From: Rebecca billardiae RCC1528
Lineage: Eukaryota; Haptophyta
DNA: 64,000 bases
Assembly: GCA_965240325.2 (NCBI GenBank)
Contig: OZ251228.1
Location: forward strand, 372,001-436,000
Reading direction: 5' to 3'
Part shown: piece after piece, positions 1 to 10,489 of the stretch
Layout of the letters: each line of letters opens with the position of its first letter
Numbering within the stretch: the first letter of the stretch is position 1
Position numbers and translations under genes: made by a program
The notes under the pieces: generated by a model
Told to the model about the DNA's origin: nothing
The model's input: only the letters and a program-made list of their open reading frames with translations
Database searches by the model: none

Positions 1-2325
1 GCGCGCTGGGCCCAGCAGTGCGCTCACAAGCCTCCGCACCGAGAGCACCCGCTGCCCAAGGGCGCGCTTGCCGCGCGCGTGCTGCCCATGCGCCTGCGCT
101 GCCAAGCCCTGCTGCTGCCCATCTGCGGGCGCAGCCTTGGCCGCAGCGGCGGTGGTGTCCGGCGCGGCCGCTGCGGACGCGCTCGCGGCGGCCGCGGCTG
201 CCGCGGCGGCTGCCGCCGGCACCGCTGCGGCGGGCGCCGCGGCGGGCGCCTCCGATCTCGGCAGATCGGCGGCGCGCGCTCGAGACGTCCGCTTGGACGA
301 CGTCCCCGACCTGCGGGCGGCGCGACCGTTGCGGGTCGGAGACCCGCGGCGGGAGCTGCCGCCCGCAGCATCGGCGGCAGCGACCTGGGCCCGCGTCATC
401 TCGCGCATCGCTCGCTCGAGGGCGGAGCGCTGGGTCGTCGTGAGGGCCATGCCGCTCAACCGGCCGTCCCGCGCCTCGGCGATCGCCTCGTCGTGCGCGC
501 GCGCGAGCAGGGCGCGCAGCGCGTCCAGCGTTGGCAGCAGCAGCCGCGCGCGCGTGATCGCTGCGCGCGCGCCACGCACAAAAGCGCCGACCACCGCGCG
601 CACGGCCGCCGCCTCCTCGACGCTGGCGGCGCCGCCCTGCTCCGCGCCGTCGCCGAGCAGCCAGCCGAGCCCGCTCCCGCGCAGCACACCGCTCACCACC
701 TCGGCCGTCGCCTCTGCCACGCCCCCTGCGCTCGCGCCGCCGGCGGCCGCGGCCGCTCCGAGCTCCAGCGCGTCGATCAACTGTGCGTAGCTCTGCCGGT
801 CCGCTCTGCGCTTGAACGCGGGCAGCGCGCGCGCGACGGCCTGGTCGATGGCGACGAGCGGGCGCGACTCGTACGGCGTGAAGAGTAGGTTCTGTGTGTT
901 GCCCCGCCAGCCCAGAGGTCCGACCGTCAGCCGATCCTCGTTCGCAATCGCCATGTCGAAAATGAGAAGCTCGCCAAGCTGCGCGCACACGCGCTCGCGC
1001 AGCGCGAGCGGCGCGGCGTGCTGCTCGCACGCGGCGGCGGCCTCGTCCGAGGCGAGGGAGACGCCGCCGCAGAACTCGAAGAGCAGGAACGCCTTCGACG
1101 AGCGCAGCTCGGACACCAGCAACTCTGCAGCGGTGCGCTCGTCGGCCGCCGCCGCGGCCGCGGCCGCGTGCGCGGGCGCACCGTCGCGCGCCGGCCCCGA
1201 GAGCCGCTCCGCCGCGGCCTCCACCCGGTTCCAGCCCTCCGAGCGTGCGCGGACGAGCTGCGCGTGCGGCGCGCGCACGCCGAGCGGCGCGCACAGCACG
1301 TTGGCCAGCAGCTCGCCCTCCGCCTCCGACGGCGACGCGTCGAACTTGAGGACTGCAAGCCGCTCAGGCAGAGGGCGCGCCCCCCACGCCAGACTGAAGT
1401 GACGCGCGCGCTCGCCGAAGGCGCTGAGGCCAGCGCCGCCGACCCCAGCGGGGAGGGCGGTGCCGCCGGAGCCCGAGAGCGCGCGCCCGCCGCCCGACTT
1501 CGCGCTCGGCGCGAAGCGCAGCATCCCGCCACCTCCGGTCCCGACGACGCTCGCGCGGCCGCCGGGCTTGCGCCCGGCGCCGCCTTTTGCAGCCGCGCTT
1601 GGTCCGGCCGGCGGCGGCGCGAAGAACGCAAAATAGACCGAGCCGCCCGAGTTGATCTGGAAGGTGACGGACGAGCTGACGGTGGAGCTGCGCGGGCGTC
1701 GGTCCGCCGCCGGCGTCGAGCTCGAGCTCGGCACGTCGCCGCCCGCCGCGACAATGGCGAGTGCCTCGGCCATCGCCGCCTCGTGAGGGCTGGCGCCCGC
1801 TGCCGACGGGCCGGGCTGCGTGCTCGTGAGCTCCTCGGTGCGCACGAGGCCGACGAGGTTCTCCCACGGCACCGGTGCGGCGGGGGGCGCGATGGGGAGC
1901 GCCGTTGCCGCGGCCACACGCGATTTGTGCGAGAGCGGCGCGCTCGCGAGCGCCACCGCCATCGATGCGCGCCGCCGCCCGCGCGAATGCGGGCCCACCC
2001 CTGCGGGCGGCGTGGATGGGGGGGAGGGTGACTGCTCCCGCGCGTCGGTGGCCTGCTCAGCGGTCGAGGGTGGCGGGACGATGCTCTTGTGCGAGCGCCA
2101 CAACTGGTGCACCGTCGCCAGGGCCTCCTGCTTGAGCCGCTGCCTGTCGGCGCGCCCGCGCGCGATGCGCTGCACGTGCTGCGCGGCGCGGCGCACGCGG
2201 CTGCGCTTGCGCCTGAGGCGCACGCGTACGGCCCGCTGGATCGTGGCTGCGGCCCGATTGTCCCTTGCGCTCCACCCGTGGAGCAGCTGCGCCACGCACG
2301 GCTGCGCGCGGCGCAGGCAGTCCAT
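1..2325 (-). CDS. IQ-motif atypical protein kinase, actin-fragmin kinase/PHS1 type (3'-partial)
   Basis: The frame is open from an ATG at 2325 through the left window edge (775 codons, no stop), so the C-terminus is missing. Residues about 20-45 carry an IQ-like calmodulin-binding element (ATIQRAVRVRLRRKR). A kinase-like region begins near residue 220 with VTFQINSGGSVYFAFF, followed by a candidate nucleotide-binding lysine in RLAVLKFD (about 327). The catalytic block FDMAIANEDR (456-464), LGWRGNTQNLLF and LVAIDQ follows the order of the actin-fragmin kinase / plant PHS1 kinase fold (N-x-D-R ... GN-xx-NLL ... IDQ). In those families the domain phosphorylates actin or alpha-tubulin; the substrate here is unknown. 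Beyond about residue 650 the sequence becomes an Ala-rich low-complexity linker. It is divergent from the sulfotransferase. The kinase family is fairly sure, the exact function is not. Confidence 0.72.
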   Translation of the reverse strand, partial: MDCLRRAQPCVAQLLHGWSARDNRAAATIQRAVRVRLRRKRSRVRRAAQHVQRIARGRADRQRLKQEALATVHQLWRSHKSIVPPPSTAEQATDAREQSPSPPSTPPAGVGPHSRGRRRASMAVALASAPLSHKSRVAAATALPIAPPAAPVPWENLVGLVRTEELTSTQPGPSAAGASPHEAAMAEALAIVAAGGDVPSSSSTPAADRRPRSSTVSSSVTFQINSGGSVYFAFFAPPPAGPSAAAKGGAGRKPGGRASVVGTGGGGMLRFAPSAKSGGGRALSGSGGTALPAGVGGAGLSAFGERARHFSLAWGARPLPERLAVLKFDASPSEAEGELLANVLCAPLGVRAPHAQLVRARSEGWNRVEAAAERLSGPARDGAPAHAAAAAAAADERTAAELLVSELRSSKAFLLFEFCGGVSLASDEAAAACEQHAAPLALRERVCAQLGELLIFDMAIANEDRLTVGPLGWRGNTQNLLFTPYESRPLVAIDQAVARALPAFKRRADRQSYAQLIDALELGAAAAAGGASAGGVAEATAEVVSGVLRGSGLGWLLGDGAEQGGAASVEEAAAVRAVVGAFVRGARAAITRARLLLPTLDALRALLARAHDEAIAEARDGRLSGMALTTTQRSALERAMREMTRAQVAAADAAGGSSRRGSPTRNGRAARRSGTSSKRTSRARAADLPRSEAPAAAPAAAVPAAAAAAAAAAASASAAAAPDTTAAAAKAAPADGQQQGLAAQAHGQHARGKRALGQRVLSVRRLVSALLGPAR

Positions 2326-2666
2326 TATTGGGGACTGACTGACTGCAACTCTGCATCAAGCGCAAGGCTGCTCCCCTTTTGAGCTTGCCGCCCCGGCCGG
2401 GCGGGCGGCCGCCCCCCGGCCGGGGCGGGCCGGTTTTAATTTCTAATTGACGATGGTCGTTGTTATTGCCAAAAGCCCAATAAACATATCATATTGGGAG
2501 GGCACGGTGGTACTCGGCATAACGGAGATTCCTTCCAGATATGTTCGTATGGGCCTATGTGGGTATTTTCGTGTGCTCAGCACAGGCGGCAAAAGTGTTT
2601 TCCGCAGTACAAGGAACCCCCTTGGTCGGCAAGAAAGCCAAGGTCGCTGGGCTCAACGGTACGACG
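2326..2666. promoter_or_regulatory. Divergent intergenic region between kinase and sulfotransferase
   Basis: The two start codons face away from each other across 341 bp, so this interval must hold both promoters. It contains a nearly pure G/C palindromic tract at about 2388-2434 followed by a short AT-rich stretch. I see no unambiguous TATA box. Confidence 0.4.
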
Positions 2667-3863
2667 ATGGCGAAGCACGGCGCCTCCACTGTGATGCCGG
2701 CGGTGCTGTTAGCGGTGGTGCTGGCGGGGCGCGCGCAGGCCGACGCGCCGGCGCCCACGCCACCCATCCAGCCAGAGCACATCGTCCACGTCCACATCCC
2801 CAAAACTGCCGGCACAAGCGTGCGCATCACGCTCGGCCAGCTCGCTGAGCGGCACCACGTGCACAAGGTGACCTCAGAGGAGTCGTGCTTCCGCAACCTG
2901 TACGCGCCGGGAGCGCACGTGGCGCACATGACGTTCCTGCGCTCGCCTCGTGCGCACGTCTTCTCGCAGTACCTGCACTGCAAGTATAAGCACTGCTCGG
3001 GCAAGCGCTGCCGAACCAACGAGACAGAGCCGCGCCGGCCGCAGGGCTTCCCCGCGGGCGCGAGCGACACGGAGGGGTTCGCCGAGTGGGTGCGCTTCTT
3101 CGACGGCGGATCGTGGACGCCCGAGAAGGGCGATATCGGCTGCTACAACCCGTACAACATGCAGGCGCGCCGCCTCACCTGCACCAACGACGCGTTCGTC
3201 TTCCCCAACCTGACCGCGTGCTCGGCCACCGAGCGGCGAGACCCGCGCAACGCGTGCACGGACGCTGCCAACCACGTCTTCGCCGACGCCGGAGCGCTCG
3301 AGGCGCGCGAGCCGCCGTTCGAGGCGGTTGCGGACGCGCTCGCCAAGCACGAGCTCGTCGGCCTCACCGAGCTCTACTTCGAGTCGATGTGCATCTTCCG
3401 GTACCGAATGTTTGGCGTGCTGCCGGCCGGCTGCGCGTGTGCTGAGCGAGAGGAAGGAGCCGGCTCGGGTGGGCACAACAAGAGCCCGCACGGCGGCGCG
3501 TCGAGGCGCGCGGGCAGCCTGGCGCCGGACGTGGCGCGGCGCGTCGACGCGCTCACCCGCGTTGACGCGAAGCTGTACGCCGCCGCCGCCGTCCGCTTCG
3601 TGCATGAGCTACGCGCGGTCGAGGCGGAGACGGGCAAGCCGCTGCTCTGCGCGCCGCTGCCCGGCGCCGTGCGTGATGCGCTCCCGGCGAGGCCGGCGGT
3701 CTATGCCGGGATGGCGGCGCTGGGGCTGGTCGGGCTACTGTGCGTGAGTAAGGCGCTCGCCGTGTGCTGCCGCCGGATGCACTACTCCTCGATCGCCGGC
3801 GCTGCCCTCGCCGCGGACGACGCGGCCATGGTCGAGGCGGGCGGAGCTACTGACGACTTCTGA
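2667..3863 (+). CDS. Secreted/Golgi carbohydrate sulfotransferase-like protein
   Basis: This 398-residue single-exon protein probably transfers sulfate from PAPS to a glycan in the secretory pathway. Residues 1-26 form a signal peptide or anchor (hydrophobic MPAVLLAVVLAG then RAQA). HVHIPKTAGTS at 41-51 is the 5'-phosphosulfate-binding loop of the sulfotransferase-2 / heparan-sulfate O-sulfotransferase clan. FLRSPRAHVFSQY (90-102) is the 3'-phosphate-binding segment with the usual R-S-P. Many cysteines fit a lumenal domain. A hydrophobic stretch near the C-terminus (about 342-367) predicts a second membrane segment, which is unusual for type II Golgi enzymes. An upstream in-frame start at 2541 exists, but the 2667 ATG begins directly at the signal peptide and is preferred. 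The acceptor glycan cannot be told. Confidence 0.75.
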   Translation: MAKHGASTVMPAVLLAVVLAGRAQADAPAPTPPIQPEHIVHVHIPKTAGTSVRITLGQLAERHHVHKVTSEESCFRNLYAPGAHVAHMTFLRSPRAHVFSQYLHCKYKHCSGKRCRTNETEPRRPQGFPAGASDTEGFAEWVRFFDGGSWTPEKGDIGCYNPYNMQARRLTCTNDAFVFPNLTACSATERRDPRNACTDAANHVFADAGALEAREPPFEAVADALAKHELVGLTELYFESMCIFRYRMFGVLPAGCACAEREEGAGSGGHNKSPHGGASRRAGSLAPDVARRVDALTRVDAKLYAAAAVRFVHELRAVEAETGKPLLCAPLPGAVRDALPARPAVYAGMAALGLVGLLCVSKALAVCCRRMHYSSIAGAALAADDAAMVEAGGATDDF

Positions 3864-4279
3864 CCGCCTGTCGCCTCCCGCCTGGTTGCCGCAATCATCA
3901 GCGGCGCCACTGACGGGCGACTCCCAGGACGAGGCACGCCGCTGGCGGCAGAGGAGCGCGCCGTCGATTCGATGATGCGCCAGTGCCCAGCTCGCCGGCG
4001 CCGCCACTGGCGGCGACCAGCTCTGCCTCTTGGCCTTGCCGCCGGAGAGGCTCGATCCGGTCACTCACTCACTGACACTGTCCGGGACGTCCAGCACGGG
4101 CGGCAGGGGGGGTGGTCGGGGGGCGGGAGGGGGGGGGGGGGGGGGGCTCCCCCCAGCCGATCGAAGGACCATCGATCTACTTATATTAAAATACGTACGG
4201 TAACGGTGCGGGTGGCGCACTACTGTGCCTGACTCCTATAGCTGGAATCGGTATATAAACCGTCGGCGGCGGATAATTA
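3864..4279. other. Intergenic, with a long G-run
   Basis: No gene seen. Around 4104-4147 the + strand is almost pure G, long enough for G-quadruplex formation. It is followed by a short AT-rich stretch leading to the edge of the repeat at 4280. Confidence 0.5.
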
Positions 4280-5723
4280 TGGCCCGCGGTGCAGGGCGGA
4301 GCGCGCAGCGTGGAGCCCGCACCAGCGGGCCCGAACCACGTTTCAAAAAGATCGTTGATCAAGAAAAAAGGGACGGGGGGCGATTTTTTTGGGCTGGAGG
4401 AGACCGAGTGGCGAGTTTCGATTTTGAGACTCCCTTACAGGTGCATTAGCGTCGAAAAAGGGCGCGTCCGCCATCTTGAATAGTGAACAGAGGAATCAAC
4501 GAAACCCACGCCCAAGTGCGCCAGGCAGGGTAATTGTGGGTAGCCTCTCGTTCATGTGTGACCATAGTAATAAATAAATATGGCCTCGCCGCCGCAACGA
4601 CTCTCATCGTATTTATCTTCACCGCGGGCCATAATGTATCGTAGTACCCGCGTATGCCGAAAGCTGGGATTGCAGAGGAAGCGGGTCGCGTATGACCGGA
4701 CTCTTTTAGTTTGCCTCCGCCTTGATGAATATGAACTTGGCTTCGCGGCGGTTGGTATCTAGAGTCTAAAACCCGCAAGCCTTATTGAAAATACCCGCGC
4801 AGCTATTCGTTGCCAGCCCATTCCATAGTCACTGACTTACCGAGCTGGCGAGCTCAAAACCTGCCGCCGTCGCAAGGACGACGTGTGCAGGTTTCTTCGT
4901 TCGGGGGTGGCGAGCGAGCCGCGACGACTCTTGGTTGGTCCGCAAGGGGGCGCTCGATGGGCAGGTGCGCGTGGCGAGTGCCGAGTGGCGCCTGGAGCGC
5001 GCGTCTGCGGCGGGTCCCGACGGCCGTCGACATCGCGTTCGTGCCCGCTCACTAGTCACTCCGCACGCCCCTGCCGCGCCCTGTCGATGCCTGCGCGGCC
5101 GGCCGCGCGGCCGTGCCGCCGCCGCCGCAGCCGCCGCCCTGTGTTCGGGCTCTCGCAAGCTCGGGGGCAGCGGCGCATGATGCCGGACTGATCGATCTCT
5201 GAGTCTCCGACTTCACCACACGCCCCCCTTGCCATGCCTCTCCGCCAGGGTCTCCCATCGGAACTCTTCTTCAGAGCAGGCGCAAGTCGAACTCGGAACT
5301 GGCCGCGGCCCCGCGCGCCGTCGGCTCCCCGTGGCTGTCAGCTCCGCGTGGCCTGGGCGCCTGGCGTGCCCAGAGCTGGCCGTGCCTCTGCGACGCGTGC
5401 CGAGCCTGACCGAGGTGTGTCACCCCGTGCACGCGCGGCGCGCGCAAGCACCGGTGCTGCATGGCTGCTCGCACCGTGCTCCCTGGCTCGCGGTCAGTCA
5501 GCTCGGCCGCGTGGTGCCTGGTGTGCACGTAGAGTCGCGCTCATGCGTCGCTCACGCCTCGCGCCCGCCTGTCGGCCGTCGCGCAGGCGCGCAGGTCGAA
5601 CCCTACTGACCTGCAGATCATCTACTCCTGCGCTGCTGGCGTCGCGGCGACGACGGTCAGCGGCAGGCCCGAACGAACGGTCGAATCCGCGCGGTCCCGC
5701 GCCGTCCGGCTCCCTGGCTGTCA
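4280..5723 (-). mobile_element. TG...CA-ended repeat, truncated copy, left arm of a palindrome
   Basis: It begins with TGGCCCGCGGTGCAGGG, the same terminus found at 7475, 19536 and 29698. The body is the inverse complement of 6039-7475: several identical six-frame translations (for example 109 and 85 residues) occur in both arms. It ends abruptly at CTGTCA, where the homologous copy continues, so this copy lacks the other terminus. I see no transposase or reverse transcriptase. It could be a non-autonomous element or a solo LTR-like unit. Confidence 0.7.
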
Positions 5724-5732
5724 TTATAATAA

Positions 5733-7475
5733 TGACCGCGTTCCGCGGTCCTTTTCCGTAGAACGAACGTAGTTCGGGGCCCGCGGTGGCGGTGCACCCT
5801 CCGTCGCAGTCGTCCCGTACACGTGTAACTAGACTCCATCCAGCGGCGCGCCGCCCAGCGCCGCGCCGCCGCCGGCGTGCGCCGAGTGTGGACTGTCGGT
5901 CGTCAGCCGAGCTGCCCTCATCACAGACGGCCCTTACCTGACCCCCTGCGCGTGCGCGACGGCCGACAGGCGGATGCGACTCGGCGTGATCGACGCACGA
6001 GCGCGACTCTTGCACGCCAGGCCACCGGCGGAGCTGACTGACAGCCAGGGAGCCGGACGGCGCGGGACCGCGCGGATTCGACCGTTCGTTCGGGCCTGCC
6101 GCTGACCGTCGTCGCCGCGACGCCAGCAGCGCAGGAGTAGATGATCTGCAGGTCAGTAGGGTTCGACCTGCGCGCCTGCGCGACGGCCGACAGGCGGGCG
6201 CGAGGCGTGAGCGACGCATGAGCGCGACTCTACGTGCACACCAGGCACCACGCGGCCGAGCTGACTGACCGCGAGCCAGGGAGCACGGTGCGAGCAGCCA
6301 TGCAGCACCGGTGCTTGCGCGCGCCGCGCGTGCACGGGGTGACACACCTCGGTCAGGCTCGGCACGCGTCGCAGAGGCACGGCCAGCTCTGGGCACGCCA
6401 GGCGCCCAGGCCACGCGGAGCTGACAGCCACGGGGAGCCGACGGCGCGCGGGGCCGCGGCCAGTTCCGAGTTCGACTTGCGCCTGCTCTGAAGAAGAGTT
6501 CCGATGGGAGACCCTGGCGGAGAGGCATGGCAAGGGGGGCGTGTGGTGAAGTCGGAGACTCAGAGATCGATCAGTCCGGCATCATGCGCCGCTGCCCCCG
6601 AGCTTGCGAGAGCCCGAACACAGGGCGGCGGCTGCGGCGGCGGCGGCACGGCCGCGCGGCCGGCCGCGCAGGCATCGACAGGGCGCGGCAGGGGCGTGCG
6701 GAGTGACTAGTGAGCGGGCACGAACGCGATGTCGACGGCCGTCGGGACCCGCCGCAGACGCGCGCTCCAGGCGCCACTCGGCACTCGCCACGCGCACCTG
6801 CCCATCGAGCGCCCCCTTGCGGACCAACCAAGAGTCGTCGCGGCTCGCTCGCCACCCCCGAACGAAGAAACCTGCACACGTCGTCCTTGCGACGGCGGCA
6901 GGTTTTGAGCTCGCCAGCTCGGTAAGTCAGTGACTATGGAATGGGCTGGCAACGAATAGCTGCGCGGGTATTTTCAATAAGGCTTGCGGGTTTTAGACTC
7001 TAGATACCAACCGCCGCGAAGCCAAGTTCATATTCATCAAGGCGGAGGCAAACTAAAAGAGTCCGGTCATACGCGACCCGCTTCCTCTGCAATCCCAGCT
7101 TTCGGCATACGCGGGTACTACGATACATTATGGCCCGCGGTGAAGATAAATACGATGAGAGTCGTTGCGGCGGCGAGGCCATATTTATTTATTACTATGG
7201 TCACACATGAACGAAAGGCTACCCACAATTACCCTGCCTGGCGCACTTGGGCGTGGGTTTCGTTGATTCCTCTGTTCACTATTCAAGACGGCGGACGCGC
7301 CCTTTTTCGACGCTAATGCACCTGTAAGGGAGTCTCAAAATCGAAACTCGGTCTCCTCCAGCCCTAAAAAATCGCCCCCCGTCCCTTTTTTCTTGATCAA
7401 CGATCTTTTTGAAACGTGGTTCGGGCCCGCTGGTGCGGGCTCCACGCTGCGCGCTCCGCCCTGCACCGCGGGCCA
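5733..7475 (+). mobile_element. TG...CA-ended repeat, full-length copy (1.74 kb), right arm of a palindrome
   Basis: It starts with TGACCGCGTTCCGCGGTC and ends with CCGCGGGCCA, both termini shared with copies at 17911-19536 and 29698-31437. The first 17 bases after T form a perfect 7-bp hairpin (GACCGCG / CGCGGTC, 3-nt loop). Internally there are two diverged direct sub-repeats (about 5990-6065 and 6190-6295). No protein domain was recognised; the open frames here are shadows of GC-rich sequence. It is separated from the truncated copy by the 9-bp TTATAATAA. Confidence 0.72.
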
Positions 7476-7541
7476 TTACGGCGGAAGGCGCATATCACTC
7501 TACAATTATAATTATAAGGCGCAGACGACGCATTCTCTGTG

Positions 7542-7710
<169 letters not shown>

Positions 7711-8531
7711 GGGGTCCATGACAGCAGCCCACTGAATTGTGATTTTCGACAACCATGCGATTTAGGTGTCTGACGAGCGTGGCGCTTGCGGAGGCACCCA
7801 CAAATATGTCCTGGAACCCAGCCCAGCCGTCAGAAGCACCCAAAACCGACTCCGCGCGTCGTCGCGCGGTCGTGCGCGCACGCCAGCTGCGCCACTGTGT
7901 CACATACAGATTCAGCCAAACGTCAACGACTTGTTATGGCGGCTAAATGACGGTATGTCGTCGGACTTACTTATTCATAACCGTTGCAATCTGCCCCAAC
8001 AAAATTAAGGTGGACTTGCTAAATTTTAGTAGGCACGATGAGTGCGCGTAGAGGTCGGTGAAAAACTACTCCAAGATCGAGCATGTTACCCACTTAATTA
8101 GAGGTATGTACCCGTATATATGCACTTACCCACCCGTTTATTATACAATGCGGGTGGGTTTTAAATATATATTCAGAGTGGTGTCAATATGGGGGTACCT
8201 TGTTCACTATTAGTGCTGGGTCATCCGAATAGGCCGCGCCGCCGCGCGGAGTGACGGCGGGCTCATGCCACCGTCAAACCGTCCCGCAGCAGGCCCGGAC
8301 GGACCTGATGCGGGCGGCGGGCTGCGTGCCGAAGCACACTACCAAGCGCACCTCTGAGCACGCCACCATCCCCATAGTCGTGAAGGAGTCCTCCGCCATT
8401 GACGCTTGCGTGCGCAGACTAGCAGTCATCGCCGCCGCCGAGCTTGCCGCGGCCGTTCGGCGACTTCCGTGCCCGTGCTCTGTGTCACCGGCGTCGTCGC
8501 CGTTCGTCGTACCCCAGCCCACGCGAGGCCG

Positions 8532-9851
8532 TCACCGGTCCACCGGTACTGCGGCGGACTGCGCGCGCTTCGCCGCGCGCTCGCCCTCGAGCTCCGCCGC
8601 TCTCCTCTCGCGCTCGAACTGGACGCAGTCGGCAGCCATGGCAGCCCGCTCGGCCGCAGCGCGATCTGTGCCCCCGCGCGCGCTGCGCTCGGTTGCGTCG
8701 GCGCGCAAGCTGGCGCGCGCAGCGTCGGCGACGGCGCGCGCGGTCACCTTGCGCGACGAGTCCAGCTCCACCTGCTGCTCCGTCAGGCGCACCTGCTGCT
8801 CCAAGATGACCGCGTGCTCAGCAGGAGTCACGCGCTGCTCGTGCAGCTGCACCTGCACGCGGCCTGCTGCGGACGCGCGCGGCGCGCCGGCGTCGGGGGG
8901 CGAGTAGAGGTCGCGGAAGGGGCAGCTGTCGTCGCCGGCGCCCAGCGACGTGTCGTCGGCATCCAGCTCCGCCTTCCTCTCCGCCGCCGACGCGCCCTGC
9001 TTCCGGCTCAGGATGCGCTCCATGTCCTTGTTCTTGCCCTTCCACCACCTGTGCAAGGTCATCAGCCAGATGCCGATCACCTCCAGCAGCGGCGAGTCGT
9101 GGCGCGCCGAGATGCCGAGCGCATCCGCGCAGACGAGCGCGAGCGCATTGGGCTTCTTCGTCCCACCGTCGCGCGCGGCCTGGGCGCACGCCGGGGTGAA
9201 CACTCTGACCAACGGCTTGTGCTTCTTCAAGTTCTCGAGCATGGGGTCCATGAGCGTGCGGAGGAGGTCGAGGAGCATGAAGTTGAGCACCGATGCGTAC
9301 CGCGGGCGAGTGCCGGCCACGAGCCGACCGGCCAAGGGCTGCAGCACGTGGATGGCGCGCGCCGCCACCGCCGTCTCCTCGAGCTGCTGCGCGCTGACGT
9401 CGACGTCAGGCCGTAGCTCGGGCCTGCACGGTTGCACACAGCCGAGGCCGTCCGCGGAGGAGGCGAGCCCCTCGGCGGTGCCGGCGGGAACCTCGGGCGG
9501 GTCAAACACAACCATGGGCACGCGTGCATCATCATCTGCCGCGCCCTGGACCTCGTCATGCCCGGCACAGCGGTCCGCAAGTTGGTCGGCAGTAGCTGGC
9601 CCTTGCGGCAGAGGCGTCGCGGGCACGTCCGAGGGCGAGAAGGCAGCGTCGGGTGGGGAAGGAGACAGCGTCGAGTCGTTGCCGATGCCTATCCCACCGC
9701 GTTGCGCATGTTCGTCTCCGCGTTGCTCGCCTGCACGTGCTCCTAGGACGCGTTCCTTGGTCGCGGGCAGCACACGTTGAGCACGCAGATTCAAATCATG
9801 AAGCACGAGCGTCGACCGGCCAGCGACTCCCAGCGAGAGCCCGGTCCACAC
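8532..9851 (-). CDS. Element-encoded hypothetical protein, coiled-coil C-terminus
   Basis: An open frame of about 440 codons inside the transposon, conserved in frame with the second copy at 49330-50657. It opens after a TAG near 9863 and has no ATG until about 9515, so it is either an internal/last exon or starts at that ATG. The N-terminal third is Pro/Ala/Asp-rich. The middle holds a compact, globular-looking segment (PMLENLKKHKPLVRVF, then IGIWLMTLHRWWKGK). The last 120 residues are Ala/Arg/Glu-rich and coiled-coil-like. I do not recognise a domain. Conservation between copies points to an element protein rather than chance. It may be an accessory protein of the transposon. Confidence 0.45.
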   Translation of the reverse strand: MWTGLSLGVAGRSTLVLHDLNLRAQRVLPATKERVLGARAGEQRGDEHAQRGGIGIGNDSTLSPSPPDAAFSPSDVPATPLPQGPATADQLADRCAGHDEVQGAADDDARVPMVVFDPPEVPAGTAEGLASSADGLGCVQPCRPELRPDVDVSAQQLEETAVAARAIHVLQPLAGRLVAGTRPRYASVLNFMLLDLLRTLMDPMLENLKKHKPLVRVFTPACAQAARDGGTKKPNALALVCADALGISARHDSPLLEVIGIWLMTLHRWWKGKNKDMERILSRKQGASAAERKAELDADDTSLGAGDDSCPFRDLYSPPDAGAPRASAAGRVQVQLHEQRVTPAEHAVILEQQVRLTEQQVELDSSRKVTARAVADAARASLRADATERSARGGTDRAAAERAAMAADCVQFERERRAAELEGERAAKRAQSAAVPVDR

Positions 9852-10489
9852 GAAGCATGGCTACCTGTCCGCAGCCGCCCAGCCGCTCGGCGAGGCGCCT
9901 GCGCCGAGGTGGGCGCGCCCAACGGCGAGCGGACGGCCGTCGACGAGGGCCATCAGCCTCGCCGACCCCGTTCAGAGCTCCGCTCCCGCGCCGGGGCCAG
10001 CCGAGCGCGGATTTGGAATCTGCCGATCGCGAAAACACGCCGAACAAGTTCTGAAAAGGAAAAGAAAAGAAATCAAAAATCAATTTAAAACTCTGCCCTG
10101 GCGGGCGGGGGGGTCGGCGGGCCGTGCCAGTGCTGTCGCAATATTTCCCCAGCGGGTTCGCGCCTTTTATTTAGCGGTTTGACGGGCAGGATGACGAATA
10201 ACAATGCGACACACAGATGATGGTGAGCTACCTGACTCACTGACGAATAATAACGCGACAGATGACTCTGGTGATCTCACCGACAGTGTGATTGCGCGTG
10301 TTATTTATTCGTGCACCCACTCGGCGCTACTCGTCAAGTCCCGGGTGCCGAGCCGTCGACTGCGCGCACGCACTGCCAACTGATTGGCGTGCGACGGCGG
10401 CTTGCTTGTGACGCCTGACGGTGACGGTTCAATGTCCTCGGAGCTAAACAGTGGTGGCGGAGTGTGATGTCATGTTTCATTTGTTTAGG

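Noticed and set aside
927-1919. Long Arg/Ser/Pro-rich open frames on both strands overlapping the kinase (also seen across every GC-rich gene)
   Set aside because: They are alternative-frame shadows: composition is dictated by GC bias, no domain is present, and a better frame with kinase motifs covers the same DNA.
2541-2666. Upstream start for the sulfotransferase
   Set aside because: It would add 42 residues before a normal signal peptide; the ATG at 2667 is directly followed by the signal sequence.
5229-6533. Mirror-image open frames of 126 and 175-344 residues in the palindrome
   Set aside because: They occur on both arms because the DNA is inverted-repeated, have Arg/Ala/Ser-rich shadow composition and no domain.
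9796-10083. Minus-strand frame starting FDFFSFPFQNLFGVF in the hAT-like element
   Set aside because: Partly conserved in copy 2 but overlaps the other frame and becomes Arg-rich; could be an upstream exon, but I cannot support it.
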